DNA of 64,000 nt. It comes from Tenrec ecaudatus (lineage: Eukaryota > Chordata > Mammalia > Afrosoricida > Tenrecidae). Positions 9,540-20,878 of the stretch are shown piece after piece. The stretch lies in the NCBI RefSeq assembly GCF_050624435.1, contig NC_134530.1, positions 144,810,721-144,874,720 of the forward strand. The letters run 5' to 3'. Within the stretch, counting starts at the first letter, position 1. Every line of letters begins with the position of its first letter. Under the pieces are notes generated by a model. The model was not told the origin of the DNA, did not search any database, and saw only the letters and a program-made list of their open reading frames with translations. Both the position numbers and the translations under genes were made by a program.

Positions 9540-9960
9540 AAAATTCAGTTTATTGGGGGCTCATTCAGCTCTTATCACAATCCATACATCCCTCCATTGT
9601 GCCAAGTGCATTTGTTGTACATTTGTTACCATCATCATTTCAAAATATTTTCTTTCTACTTGAGCCCTTGGAATCAGCTCCTTATTTTCTCCCCTGCCTC
9701 CCTCAAGAGCCGTTGATAATTTATAAATTATATATTTTTCATGTCTTTCACTGACCTTCATCTCCCTTCATCTGCTTTTCTGTTGTCCGCCCCCCTGGGA
9801 AGGGGTTACATGTAGATTGTTGTGAATGGTTCCCCTTCTTCCCATACCTTCCCCTTAACCTGCTGGTATTCCACTCTCGTTATTGGTCCTGAGGTATTTA
9901 TGTTCTGGATTCCCTACGTTTCCAGCTCTTATCTGTCCCCATGTACATGAGCATGGGTCC
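9540..9960 (-). mobile_element. Young-family LINE 3' UTR fragment, more diverged
   Basis: TTATTGGGGGCTCATTCAGC, GCCGTTGATAATTTATAAATT, TTACATGTAGATTGTTGTG, GTCCTGAGGTATTTATGTTC. Same element as at 7.1 kb, reverse strand, older by divergence. Confidence 0.75.
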
Positions 9961-10097
9961 CGCCTCCAATGAGCTGTTTATCTCCTTAGTGATTCCAAAT
10001 GAGGTCATCAAGCTGTGACCTGATTGACAGGCCAAATTCCACCCCATTCACTCATAAGTCAAATTGACAATAGATTATGTAACTACCACAAACAGTT

Positions 10098-10190
10098 CTC
10101 TCTTGTTCTGTATGGTTGCTATGAGTCAGCAGTGAGGTTTCCTTTTTTTTTTTGCTGTGTATATTCTCAACAACAAAATAAAATATAAAG
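10098..10190 (+). mobile_element. AfroSINE tail remnant plus L1 3' end remnant
   Basis: TATGGTTGCTATGAGTCAGC is an AfroSINE/RTE tail. GCTGTGTATATTCTCAACAAC with an A-rich end is a LINE 3' end. Confidence 0.4.
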
Positions 10191-10374
10191 GGGGAAATCT
10201 ACGGATTGGGTATAAAGAAGGAAATGATGCTGCGGAGTTTTGTATCAGGTCTGATAAGAAAGGAACCAAGGACCGAGAGGTACAAGAGGGAGGGCTATCC
10301 TGAGGCACTGGGAAGGATGGGTGGAGGTGTGTGGGAGGAGGGTGGTGGTGATGCATCCTTTGGAGCCATGTGAC

Positions 10375-10585
10375 TTGGCACCCACCAGCCACTGATCTTC
10401 CTGCATTCTGCATCATTGCCTGTGGCTGCGTGAGTCTGAAGAGGGACTTATGGACTAGTGTCAGACGTATGGACTTGAGTTGGACTGGGCTAGGGTGCTT
10501 TATGGCTATATAGTTACTTCTTCATAGAAAGCTCCTTCTTACACATATGTGTATCTCTGGATTTGTTTCTCTATCCACGTGACCT
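10375..10585 (-). repeat. Unclassified interspersed repeat (same family as 26.8 and 41.4 kb)
   Basis: GTCTGAAGAGGGACTTATGG and GTGTATCTCTGGATTTGTTTC are the reverse of the element that begins GTGTTAGTCTGGGTAGACTA at 26812. Family not identified. Confidence 0.5.
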
Positions 10586-10589
10586 CACC

Positions 10590-11731
10590 CACTACCTATG
10601 TGAAGTTGGCCTGAAAGTGGGCCGTGCCAATGCCCAGGGGTTCTCATAGTTTTGGCCTGGGAGCTTGTTGCCTGCCCGCTCATTCCTTTGGCATAAGTTG
10701 CTGTCATCTGAGCCAACATCATCCTCAGCAGCAAACACTTGGGTTGGGCCAATGTCATGTGAGATGGGGGCAAAGTGCATCAGTGGACAAAGTCGGGGCA
10801 AAGAGTCATGGAAGTCAGAGACCATACTGGGGGAAGGTGGTGTCCCAAGTGGCTAGCCCAAACAGATCAAAGGTGCTACCGGGTTTTTAAGGGAAGGTGG
10901 GGGCAGCTTGAGTGAGGATAAAACTGCAAGTTCCAGCCCAGCTGCTGGTTCAGGAGATTTCTGTGTGCTCAGTAGGGTTAGCTGCGGGCATTTAAGAGTG
11001 TGCAATGTCTGGGAGAGCCTTGTTTAGTCCAGAGCCTATGGGAGGTGTAATTGGGTGTTGCCATGAAGATTCTACAGGGATGTCTGAACCTGGGGTACCG
11101 GGGGAGGTGCTTGCTGGATGATGCAGGGCCAGGCACTGGATCTGTGTTGGGGCTCATTTGCTTGGAAAGAACCGGCTTGTGTGTAGTGGCACGACCAGGT
11201 GTGAGTTGCAATGGTAAGTATGGCATGGACCGCCTCTAGAGCATGGCGAGCCCTAGAATGTGCTGTGCGGGCACAAGACAGTAGGGTCCCTGACTGTGCT
11301 TTGTAGCACGAGGCATCTCCCCACCTGTAGGGGGCCACATCATGCTGAGAAACTCCACAGACGTGGGGGGCCTTGTGTTTGGAGGAGGGCAGTTGGCCAG
11401 CCTTTGCCGAAGGTGACACTAGACTAGGCCTGCTGTAAATTCTCCCGACTATGTCCTCCAGGGCCCCTTGAGAAGCATGTCACCAACATAAGTGGCAGTT
11501 GCTTAATTGGAGTGAATTTAAATCCTGTCCGCACACACATTGTGATTGATGGCCGCCCTTGAAAGTGAAAACAAGAAAAAAAACGGCGGCCCAGCGTCCT
11601 CCAATATGGGCACCAAATAAAAGAACTCTGGCCAAGTCTAGGACTGCAAACAACGAGCCCTAGGCCTCTCACACATCCTCCCACAGTTTTACAGCAGTAG
11701 GAATCAGAGCTTTCGTCGCTGATACGTGCAC
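10590..11731. other. Unassigned interval
   Basis: Moderately GC-rich, with short broken frames on both strands and no recognisable domain or repeat. Could be eroded endogenous-retrovirus interior next to the LTR, but I cannot support that. Confidence 0.4.
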
Positions 11732-11735
11732 ATTT

Positions 11736-12200
11736 TGTAACGTCTCTCTCTCTCCGGCCTAAATTCCAACCTCAGTCCTTGGCTCCATAAGAGAACGAAT
11801 TCACGCTGAAGCCGGGCTCGTGATCCAAGTGAATTTAATGAGAGTTAAAAGAAGCTTCAGGTTTTACGCGGCACCCATAGGATTCCTTTGACCATGCGGC
11901 CTGGCAGAGACTGCTCAGGGTCACGCAAAGATCTCTCTCCCAAATTTCCTCCAACGAAGACGACCAAGCAAGACCCCTCTCCCTTCCGGTCCCTGCCTTT
12001 TCAAGGGTTCCCAGGGAGGCGTGGTGAACGACCCCAGGTCGATCCCATTGGCTGAATTGCAGTCACCTGGCCCAGGTGGGCTGCTCCAGGTGTAACGCCC
12101 ATCCGCGCCCACCGGCGGGAAAATCCAGCTTTGTCCTGTGCTGGCTCTCCTGGGCATGCGTCAATGGACTTCCCAGTTCCCTAGGCTAAGCTACCTAACA
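11736..12200 (-). mobile_element. Solo LTR, copy 1 of a family of three
   Basis: 465 bp, from TGTAACGTCTCT to CTACCTAACA on the plus strand, flanked by ATTT at 11732-11735 and 12201-12204. Read on the minus strand it has CAGCCAATGGG (CCAAT) and CATTAAATTCAC (ATTAAA poly(A)-like). No internal retroviral sequence is joined to it. Confidence 0.8.
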
Positions 12201-12204
12201 ATTT

Positions 12205-13388
12205 CAGTTGCGAAAATCAATCATGAGCCTCCACCCATTGGTGGTGGCCAGATACGGCCATTAAAGGGGAGACCATTTCAGTGGCAAGAAGGACTGGAGC
12301 CTTCACGCCAGGCTTCATCAATATGAGAGGTGTTCCCCACTTTCACGAGAGGAGGCAGCCTAATAGCCATCTTTTTGACAGCTCCCCCAAGAAAGACCAA
12401 GCATTTAGTCTTCTTCCAAAGATCTGTCGTTGTGTTAAGGGGACTGTGCTTATGATCGGAAAGGACAGAGCCACTAACACCAGCAGCTTTTTTAGACAAA
12501 CAGCACCAATCCACACAGCATGTTTAATTTGCACTGCCCACGTGATCCTTTCTGCAGTGCCTTGTAAATTACGCAAAGACCCTGAGGGAATTCGGGGCGA
12601 GTCTCCGAAATGACGTATACCCATTTTGTCCAAGGAGTTTGGAGGACTCCGGTGGGTGTGGGGGCCAAAAGCGTTGGTTGTCTTTCCCCCAGTGCCCCCG
12701 CCGCCCCCCCCCCCAGTTGTCCCTGGGAGGTGGAGCAAGCCCTGGGGGCTGTGAAAGGGGTGGGGTGTGAACTTCTCCAGCAGGGATTGATTGGCTGGCG
12801 ATGCTGGGAATCTGGAAAGCTCCCTGGGAGGAAGGAGGTGGCCCGTGGGATCCCCTGGGGCTTTGGGCTACTGAGACAGGGCTTGATCGTTCAGTGAGAG
12901 CCTGCTTAAGGGATAATGGCTTTCTCCAGGGCTGTCGGAAACCAGATTATTAGGAACTGCCACATAGTGAGGTTGCCAATAGGTGGCCTTAGGCCTTAAG
13001 TGCAGATTCCCTGAGCCTCTTGTTGTGGGGAGTTTCTAGCCGGCCATTATGAGGACTGGAAGTCAAAGGAGTATGTCTTGTCTGCACCAACGTGGGAAGG
13101 TGAGAAGCAGGGCGCAGTCCACCTAGCTACTGGTCCCAGCCGTGTAGGACTGCACCCCAGTGACGGGGTGCACCGCTGCCTGATAGTTTGGCAGGTCCCC
13201 ACCTTGTCTGTGGGGGCCTCCTCTAGGTTAGTTATAGCCTAGGTCAGTGGGACCATTATGTTCCAAGAGATGCCACCCCCGTTGGCCAAAGCCTGTGTCC
13301 CATCATTGGGCATCACTGAACGTTTTCCATTCACCGTGAGTTCAGGCCGTGATGACAGCAATGGGGCTGAGCTAGAAACCAGGCCGTA
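12205..13388. other. Unassigned interval
   Basis: No gene or repeat recognised. Contains a C-run near 12704-12715 and G-rich stretches. Flanks the solo LTR and the LINE insertion. Confidence 0.4.
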
Positions 13389-13403
13389 GAAACTCCGGGG
13401 AGT

Positions 13404-14844
13404 TCTACTCAGACACTCCCTCAATGCATGAATACTTTCTTTTATTAAATTGGAACTCTATGATGCTCACTCTCCCCACACAACGGCTGGAGCCAAAGTG
13501 GGTGAACAAGTAAATGTGGTGAAGAAAGCTGATGGTGCCCGGCTATCAAAAGAGATAGTGACTGGGTTCTTAAAGGCTTGAAGATGAACAAGCGGCCATC
13601 TAGCTCAGAAGCAACAAAGTCCACATGGAAGAACACACCAGCCTGTGCGATCACGAGGTGCCAAAGGGATCAGTTACCAGGCATCAAAGAACAAAAAATC
13701 ATATCATTGACTGCACACCTCCATGATAGGATCGCTGAAGACAAATGGGTGCATAAGCAAATGTGGTGAAGAAAGCTGATGGTGCCCGGCTATCAAAAGA
13801 GATAGTGTCTGGGGTCTTAAAGGCTTGAAGGTGAACAAGCGGCCATCTAGCTCAGAAGCAAATAAGCCCACATGAAAGAAGCACACCGGCCAGTGCGATC
13901 ACGAGGTGCCCAAGGGACCAGGTATAAGGCATCATGCAAAAAAAAAAAGATATAAGTGTGTGTATGTATGTGTACATGTGTGTATATGTATATATGTATG
14001 TGTATATATGTATATATATATCATATTAAATTAAAGGGGAAGTGCAGAGTGGAGACCCAAGGCCCAAGTGTCGACCAATGGAGATCCCCCCATATAGGGG
14101 TTTAGGAGAGGAGATGGGTTAATTAGGGTGTGAGGTAGTATCGATGAAGAACACAGCTTTCCCCCAGATCCTGGATGCTTCCTCCCCCCAACTACCATGA
14201 TCTGAATTCTACCTTGCAGGGCTGGATAGGACAGAGGCTGTACACTGGTGCATATGAGGGTTGGAGGTACAGGGAATCCAGGGTGGATGATACCTTCAGG
14301 ACCAAGGGTGTGAGGGACGATGCTGGGAGAGTGGAGGGTGAGTGGGTTGGAAAGGGGGAACTGATTACAAGGATCCACATGTGACCTCTTCCCTGGGAGA
14401 GGGACAGCAGAGAAGGGGGGAAGGGAGACTCCGGATAGGGCAAGATATGACAAAACCACGATGTATAAATTACCAAGGGCATATGAGGGAGGGGGAATGG
14501 GGAGGGAGGGGGGAAAAAAAGAGGACCTGATGGGAGGGGCTTAAGTGGAGAGCAAATGCCTTGCGAATGATTGGGGCAGGGAATGTATGGATGTGCTTTA
14601 TACAATTGATGTATGTATATGTATGGATTGTGGTAAGAGTTGTATGAGTCCCTAATAAAATGTAAAAGAAGAAAAGAGAAAAAAATGATTAGGGCAAAGA
14701 CTGTACAGATGTGCTTTATACAATTGATGTATGTATATGTATGAACTGTGAAAAGAATTGTATGAGCCCCAATAAATTGTTAAAATAAATTAAAAAAAAA
14801 AGAAAACACATAAATATTTCACAATAAAAAAAAAAAAAAAGAAA
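13404..14844 (+). mobile_element. Young LINE 3' UTR insertion with target-site duplication
   Basis: A 5'-truncated copy ending in AATAAA and a long A-rich tail. It is flanked by a 15-bp duplication, GAAACTCCGG[G/T]GAGT (13389-13403 and 14845-14859; 14 of 15 match). Inside are a direct duplication of about 180 bp with 248-bp spacing (about 13513 and 13761, GTGGTGAAGAAAGCTGATGG), a TG/TA-rich tract (13954-14022) and a doubled terminal segment (GTGCTTTATACAATTGATG twice). Nearly identical to 47.4-48.76 kb. Confidence 0.92.
13954..14022. repeat. TG/TA-rich simple repeat inside the LINE
   Basis: Alternating (TGTA)n, (TATA)n and (TG)n; also present, shorter, in the 47.96-48.0 kb copy. Confidence 0.85.
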
Positions 14845-14989
14845 GAAACTCCGGTGAGTAAAGGCAAGGCCTCATCTTCAGGCTTTGGGGCTGTTGCCTG
14901 TGTGTGTGCCCCGGAAGCTTCACATCCTGCAGCCAATGAGTCTTCAATGGGCCTGGCTCTTTGCTTTGTTTACAGTGCAAATTCCTTTT

Positions 14990-15285
14990 CCATTAAAAAA
15001 CCTATACCCGTTTTATTTTGAGACATTGATGTCCATCCTCTCCATGTAATAACACTTTCCCCACTTCCTCCAGGCTCTGCTTCCATTCATCCTTTCTCCC
15101 GGCCCCTTCCTGTCTCCTGAGCTTTGTTTTTGGGCAAATGCTGCCCTTTCAGCTTATGGCTGATTATACTGAGGAGTACAGTCTTCCTTGATGGTGTTGA
15201 CTTCGTGGGTCTGCCCGGCACAGGAGCAGGCAGTGTTACAGGATTGTGTATGTAACAGTTGTCCTTTGTGTTGTACAGCGTGTTT
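14990..15285 (-). mobile_element. L1-type 3' UTR (older family), first part
   Basis: Reverse orientation: TCTCCTGAGCTTTGTTTTTGG, GGCAAATGCTGCCC. It is the reverse of the family found at 0.5-1.3 kb, and continues at 15745 after an insertion. Confidence 0.6.
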
Positions 15286-15740
15286 GGTTGAGTTCTCTAG
15301 AGAAGCAAAACCAGCGAGGCTTGCTTGTGTTTGTATCTAGAAAGAGGTTACATCAGGAAATGGTTTCACATAGCTAAGTCAAGTCCGGTTCACACCAGGC
15401 TTCTCCTGACCCATGGAAGCTGACGAACAGGAAGCGGGAGGATGAAGCAGAGAGAGCAGAAGCACAGGCTAGTGGATCCAGAGAGCTGCAGGCACCTGAA
15501 TGAATCCACGCTCAGGAGTCCATTGACGTGGGGATTGGCAGGAGACACCACTGGAGACATATGAACCAGACACAAAGTCTGGCTCCGGCAGAAAAAAAAG
15601 GGCCAAGGAGAATCTGACTCTTCTCGGTCTCACTTAGACAAAAAGGACTAAGACAACAAGGAGGTGTCATCGGGCTCCGACTCAATTGGAGCTGCCCCTG
15701 ACCCAGGAGTGTCGAGTTGACATAATCCGTACCCATCACA
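15286..15740 (+). repeat. Unclassified interspersed repeat inserted in the LINE
   Basis: Begins TTGGTTGAGTTCTCTAGAGAAGC and includes TCTCCTGACCCATGGAAGCTG and AAGCACAGGCTAGTGGATCC. A second member is at 26294. It interrupts the flanking LINE, so it is younger. Confidence 0.55.
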
Positions 15741-15744
15741 AACA

Positions 15745-16640
15745 TGGTGTTGCTGTGGGTTGGAGTGGCAAGTAACAAAAATAACACTGTTTGCTGCAAG
15801 TTGACCCCGGGGGGCGGGGTGGATTCAGCTCTGGGCAAAGAGTCTCTAAGGGTCACAGTCTTAAGGGTTCCACCAGTGTCTGCCAGACCAGGCCATCTGC
15901 TCTTTCTCATAATTTGGAATTTTGTTCTCCATTTATTTCCTTCCCCTCTGTCTCGGAGCCCCTTTTATGATCCCGACTGGAGTCGTTGATGGGAGCCGTC
16001 AGGCACCTCTATTTCTTCTGGTCTCCGTAGTTGAGGCTGCGGTCCAATGCAACCTAGCAGTCCCTTGGATTCATTGTTCTTTGGAGTCTTTGAGTTTCTT
16101 CATTCTGGCTCTGGACAAGGAGGGTCTAATAGTTGTATCCTAGATGGCTGCTTGCAAACCTTTAAGGCTCCAGTCTCTACTCACCATGCTAGAATATAGA
16201 ATATTGTCTTGGTGAACTCTGTTATGCCAGTTGCCATAGCTGTCCCTTGAGACCATGATCTTAAACCCCTAAGCTCAGTAAGTCAATCGTTCAAGGTATG
16301 TGGTTATAACGGGGGAATTTTCAGAACTTCCCCCTCTGTGCTGTACAATATCCTTGGATATACCTGCAGCACTGGCAAATACGTAGATAGAGACAATCTC
16401 TGCCAAACCCCGTGGATCGAATCCCATTGGCCTTCAAACGTCTGCTCAAGTTGCATATATGACCTATTCATAGATGTTGTCCACTCGTTCCATTATTGCA
16501 GGATTGTGTGTGTAATCACTGTCTTTTACGCTTGTGGATCTCCCGATGACATCTTCCTTTCCATTGGCTATGTGTGCAGCACAATCTCTTATTGAGTATT
16601 GCCTTGCCCTTCACCCAAGTTACTGTGTTCCAGACACACT
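15745..16640 (-). mobile_element. L1-type 3' UTR (older family), second part
   Basis: TGCCAGACCAGGCCATCTGC, GAATTTTGTTCTCCATTTATT, TTCTTCATTCTGGCTC, GATGGCTGCTTGCAAACC, CTGTTATGCCAGTTGCCATAG. Reverse orientation of the family seen at 25.6, 37.3 and 54.6 kb. Confidence 0.65.
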
Positions 16641-18130
16641 TGCCTCTGTGAGGTGCCATAACCCCCTGAGTGAAAGTGCCGAAGTCGCTCCAACTCACAG
16701 TCCCGCATCACTCACAAGCACAGTGGTCCAGGAGGGGAGATGTCTCAGTCTTGCAGGGCTTTTGGCATCTAAGGGGGTCAGTGGCCATTCAGCACCTGCT
16801 GTTGAGTGTCTGCTTTCAGGAAACACATCTGGGGGCGGGGGAAATGAAGCAGAAAACATCTTTGTGGAAGCCCAATCTGGAAGAGCAATTCTCCAAACTG
16901 GGAGCCGCAGGTAGTAGCAGAGACTGCCAGAAAACACAACAAAAGAAAACAAAACGGGAGAACGAGAGGATGATGTCTCTGGGGGAAGAGGACTTTGTGT
17001 AAAGAACCCTTAAATGCAAACTCTGAACACACTTTCCCTCTTCTTCCCAGAACAAGCTCTTGGGAATTGGAAATCCCAGGAGAGTCTATCAGGGAATGGC
17101 CACGCCCTTGTGTCCTGAGTCAGAAGCAGGGATGGGGTGGAGGGAATGTGGGTGGAGGGGGTGGGGGACCCAGACCTTGGAGATTGTCCCACAGCTGTTG
17201 ACCCAAGAGGCTCTAAGCCCTGTCTCCTGACCCATGGAGGGGCACCCCTCCTGAGGGTCCATTTAAGATGTGCAGCCCTGGCAGCCGGCCTGGAGCTTTC
17301 CTATGTTTGGCCAGCTCTGTCCCCTCAAGGCCATCAGCCCACTGGCTAGTGGGTGGGGCTTGCAAGTGTTAGGGTCACAGGTCTGGGGTGGAATGAGCCC
17401 AAAGCCTCGTTAGGGAAGGGTTCCTCCTGTGCCACCAGGGGGCACCCAGGCCACAGAAACCCTGGTTGAACTGGAGGGACCTGGCCTGGGCAGCTTCTCC
17501 AGCTAGTCCTATGTGAGGCCCATGAGTTGGAGGCGGGAACCCTGGCTGGCTGCAGAGTCCTGCAGATGCAGACTGGCATTCTGGCCTGGTCACTGCGCTG
17601 CCAATGGGCCCGCGGCTCCTGCGGGAGCTGCCTCAGCCGGCTGCAGGGAGCATTCTTGGCAGTGGCGGTCTGGACGCCGCTGTGGCAAATCAGAGGAAGA
17701 TCTCTTCCCGTCTCCAGTTGCACACGTGCTAGCTGAGCACCCCGGTGAGGAGAGACACAGGGCAGGCCACGGAGTGGTCTAGTGTGATGGGAGCATGGGC
17801 GGCAGGACGGGTGGCACCTATTTGCTCTTTAAAGCCATGAAAGCCAAGATCATTCAATATCATTTTATGATACTTTTCTATGGAATGAAAATGATAATGC
17901 ATAGGGAAGAAAAAGAGAACAGAATCATCTTAGCCTGATTCCTAATGGCATAAATGGGAATGAGCGGAACAGAGTGGCCTGGGGGTTGGATATGGTGGAG
18001 CTGGGGACAGGCACAGCACACAGATCCCAAGAATCTTGTCGGTTCAATCATCTCGCTCCATGAGAGGGCACAGTCCTTCCTTCTAATACTGGATGACTGA
18101 GTCCTAGGTCCACACAGTGACTCCTAATAA
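16641..18130. other. Unassigned interval
   Basis: GC-rich in 17.0-17.8 kb, AT-richer after 17.82 kb. Open frames are short and show no known domain. Confidence 0.45.
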
Positions 18131-18137
18131 TGACCCA

Positions 18138-18326
18138 TGCCTTTCAGTCAATTCTGACTCATAGCAACCCTATGGGACAGCATAGGACTGCCTCTGAGTT
18201 TCTTTGGCTGTACGTTTTCAAGGGAGCAGGTTGCATTATCTCTCTCCCATGGAGTGGCTGCTGGATTTGAACTGCTGATGTCGTGGTCAGCAGCCCGACA
18301 CATAACCACTATGCCACCAGGACTCC
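18138..18326 (-). mobile_element. AfroSINE
   Basis: TTTCAGTCAATTCTGACTCA, TAGCAACCCTATGGGACAGC, GCTGCTGGATTTGAACTGC, ACCACTATGCCACCAGGACTC. Near full length. Confidence 0.88.
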
Positions 18327-18514
18327 ACTCCTACCTAATAACAGTGGTGGTGCTACCAGGAATGCCCTTTATTAATGGGAGAGATAGCTCTATCTCTCCC
18401 TCTGTATCTGGCTATATAATTCACCCCCTGTCAGTTTGCATATTACCTTACAAAAAGTTACTGGGAAAATCTGTGACACACCTGTTGGTTCGTCACACTT
18501 ACATGTTGCTGTGA

Positions 18515-18760
18515 GGCTGGAAGCTATGCCCCGGTGTTTCAAATACCAGCAGTGTCACCCCTGGTGGACAGGTCTCAGCCGGACTGCCAGACAAGGACTG
18601 CCCTGATGGTCTACTAATACAGAGTAGCCAATGGAGACTCTGAATTAGAAAAGCAGGCTGTTCAGCAAGCATGCTGACGATGGGGAAGGCCTCAAAACCT
18701 TGCCTTCTGTTGCACACACAGTTGCTGTGTGTTGGAGTTGACTTGACAGCAGGGAACAAC
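18515..18760 (+). mobile_element. RTE LINE 5' region fragment
   Basis: CCCCGGTGTTTCAAATACC, AGTGTCACCCCTGGTGGACAG and GGTCTCAGCCGGACTGCCAG resemble the RTE 5' UTR as recalled. The end (GTTGGAGTTGACTTGACAGC) is SINE/RTE-tail-like. Confidence 0.55.
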
Positions 18761-18792
18761 AATAGCAACAGCACGTGCGCGCACATGGGTAC

Positions 18793-18809
18793 ACACACAC
18801 ACACACACG
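18793..18809. repeat. (CA)n microsatellite
   Basis: Short CA tract following GGGTA. Confidence 0.8.
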
Positions 18810-19019
18810 GGTAACTTCAAATGTATTTCTCCTAAGATCGAGTTCATGCATGCACAGGCTTGTTCCAAACAAGACGTGGGGACACTTGTCTCTGCAATCA
18901 GTGCATGGCTGCAGATCAGTTCTCTGTAACACATTTGCCTTCGACTCCGTCCAGTGTCTTGAAAAACAAAACACAGTGTCTTTCCAGGAATCTGCTGGGC
19001 CACTGAAATGGAAGCTAAA

Positions 19020-19500
19020 GAGGTGCGCTCCAAAGGCTTCCGAAAGGGGTACTCTTGATAGATTTTCTCAAATGGCACAGGATCATCACAGGGGCTTACT
19101 ACGAAAGGGGTTTAAGAGAAATCAAAAATTGCACAGGTGAGAAAAAGGCCAAAAGTGTTGTGCTGAGGAATTTTTGTCCATGATGATAAGGCCTATGTTC
19201 TTTCTCTGGGAGCAAGGGATTGTCTACAACCTTTCATTGGGAAACCTACCCCATCACCCTGCAGCTCCACTCGTTCCTCCAGACTGCCCAACTACAAAGG
19301 TCACTGAACAGGGACACAAGCCGGGTCACCCAAGGATGTCCAAGCTGCCACTTGGACATGGTGCCAATCACCGAGCACAGAATTATTTGGGGAAGGATTA
19401 GAGAGATGGAAACATCACCTTCAGAAGTTTATAGACCTAGATAAGACTATGGAGAAGAAGGATAGCTTCACATTTTTATAGTATTATATATTAAAGTTTT
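19020..19500 (+). mobile_element. Mariner-like transposase fossil
   Basis: Parallels the copy at 39.77-40.32 kb: GATTTTCTCAAATGG, CACAGGGGCTTAC, GTGAGAAAAAGGCC, GGAATTTTTGTCCATGATGA (compare the mariner FxHDNAPAH motif), CACCTTCAGAAGT. Frames are broken. Confidence 0.5.
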
Positions 19501-19529
19501 CTGTGATCTGGTAGCCAAGTTTTGCTTAA

Positions 19530-19735
19530 AATAGTTTTATTGATATAATCGACACATCATACAATTCAACAGTCACACCATTCTACAACTCACAGTCAGA
19601 ACAGCTTGCAGTCGTCACCACAATCCACGTCAGCACATTGTCTTCCTTCTTGAACCCCTTGCTGCTGCTCCTGCATTTCTACAACACCTCCCCTTCCATG
19701 CCCCAGGTAACTCTTAAATCAGTTACGTGGCTAGA
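19530..19735 (-). mobile_element. L1 3' end fragment
   Basis: AGTTTTATTGATATAATCGAC and ATACAATTCAACAGTCACACC resemble the reverse of old mammalian L1 3' ends. Confidence 0.5.
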
Positions 19736-20219
19736 CATTAATTACACAAACCATGAGGGTTGGAGATATGGTGAAACGTTCAGTAGCGCTCATTTACACA
19801 GGCAGAATTGTGCCTGCTAGACCAACATCGTGTCACAAAAAAGCAGAGAGAGCACAAAAATAGAAAACAAATATATATTGCTTTATGAATATATGAAACC
19901 AAATATACGTTGGTTCCAGATCACCTTTCGCTGAGTGCCCTCAACGCAACAGATCAGAACTAAACCAAAGCCCAACCACCGCCTAACCTTGGGATCGCAG
20001 TTATCTCATTCTTCGTCCACTAGGCGACGTAAGTTTTACGTCCAAGGGAGTATTTGTGTTCCTTAGATCAGCTACACGTGCGCTTAGGTAAAGTCCAGTT
20101 CACTTAGTGGGGTTTCCCATTTGGGTCTTCTGGTGAGGGCTATGAAGGGTGTCGGACGCCTTGGAAGGACAGAGGCTGAAGTCCCAGTCGACTACACCAT
20201 CCTGCCTGGGTCACCAAAG

Positions 20220-20475
20220 GCTAGATAGAAACTAGGTAAAATGTGCCCAAAATGGGTGAAGGGAGACAATGGATGGTGTAAGATATGAAAATAATAATAT
20301 TTAATTTATCAAGGGTTCACAAGACTGGGAGGGTGGGGGAGTGAGGGGCAAAAAGAGGAGCTGATACCAAGGGCTCAAGGAGAAAGAAAATTATTTAAAA
20401 ATTATGATGGCTACCTATATACAAGTGTGTTTGATGCAATTGAGCCCCCAATAAAATTATTTTTTTAAAAGAAAG
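20220..20475 (+). mobile_element. LINE 3' UTR fragment related to the young family
   Basis: AGATATGAAAATAATAATAT, TTTATCAAGGGTTCACAAG, GAGCTGATACCAAGGGCTC, ending GAGCCCCCAATAAAATTA. Older than the 13.4-kb copy. Confidence 0.7.
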
Positions 20476-20489
20476 GAAAAAAAAACCAA

Positions 20490-20705
20490 CTTGATCAATG
20501 GTTACCATGGGTGAAGGAGGAACAGTTTTTGCTTAGAGAGCTTTGGGTTTATATTAATGGTGGTGGAATAATTTGGAAAAGGCTATCAATAATGATTCTA
20601 TAACACAAAGACTATAATCAACAGCATTGAATTATATGTGTAGAAGTTGTTGAATTGGAGAATGTTTTGTTGTGTATATTTTTGGCACAATTAAAAATCA
20701 TTACA
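20490..20705 (+). mobile_element. L1 3' UTR fragment, old
   Basis: ATCAATGGTTACCATGGGTG, AGAAGTTGTTGAATTGGAG and GTTGTGTATATTTTTGGC are typical of old mammalian L1 3' ends. Confidence 0.55.
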
Positions 20706-20878
20706 TGAATAACAATGACAAATAACACATGGATAACAATAACAAGTGCAAGGACAAAGAAAGTGTTAGAATTTATTGTGGTGATGACTGAATAGCTAAA
20801 GTGTCCAATTAAGAATATAATACCAAGTATATTTTACCCCATGGGGGCTACACATGTAATATTAAGTGTTTTTCCAGG

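Noticed and set aside
10590-13388. Possible provirus interior around the 11.7-kb LTR
   Set aside because: The ATTT duplication tightly flanks the LTR, so the neighbouring DNA is the target site and not its provirus; no gag, pol or env motif was recognised.
13513-13940. Regularly spaced repeats suggesting a CRISPR-like or satellite array
   Set aside because: Only two units, inside a LINE 3' UTR, and present identically in the other copy. Mammalian genome.
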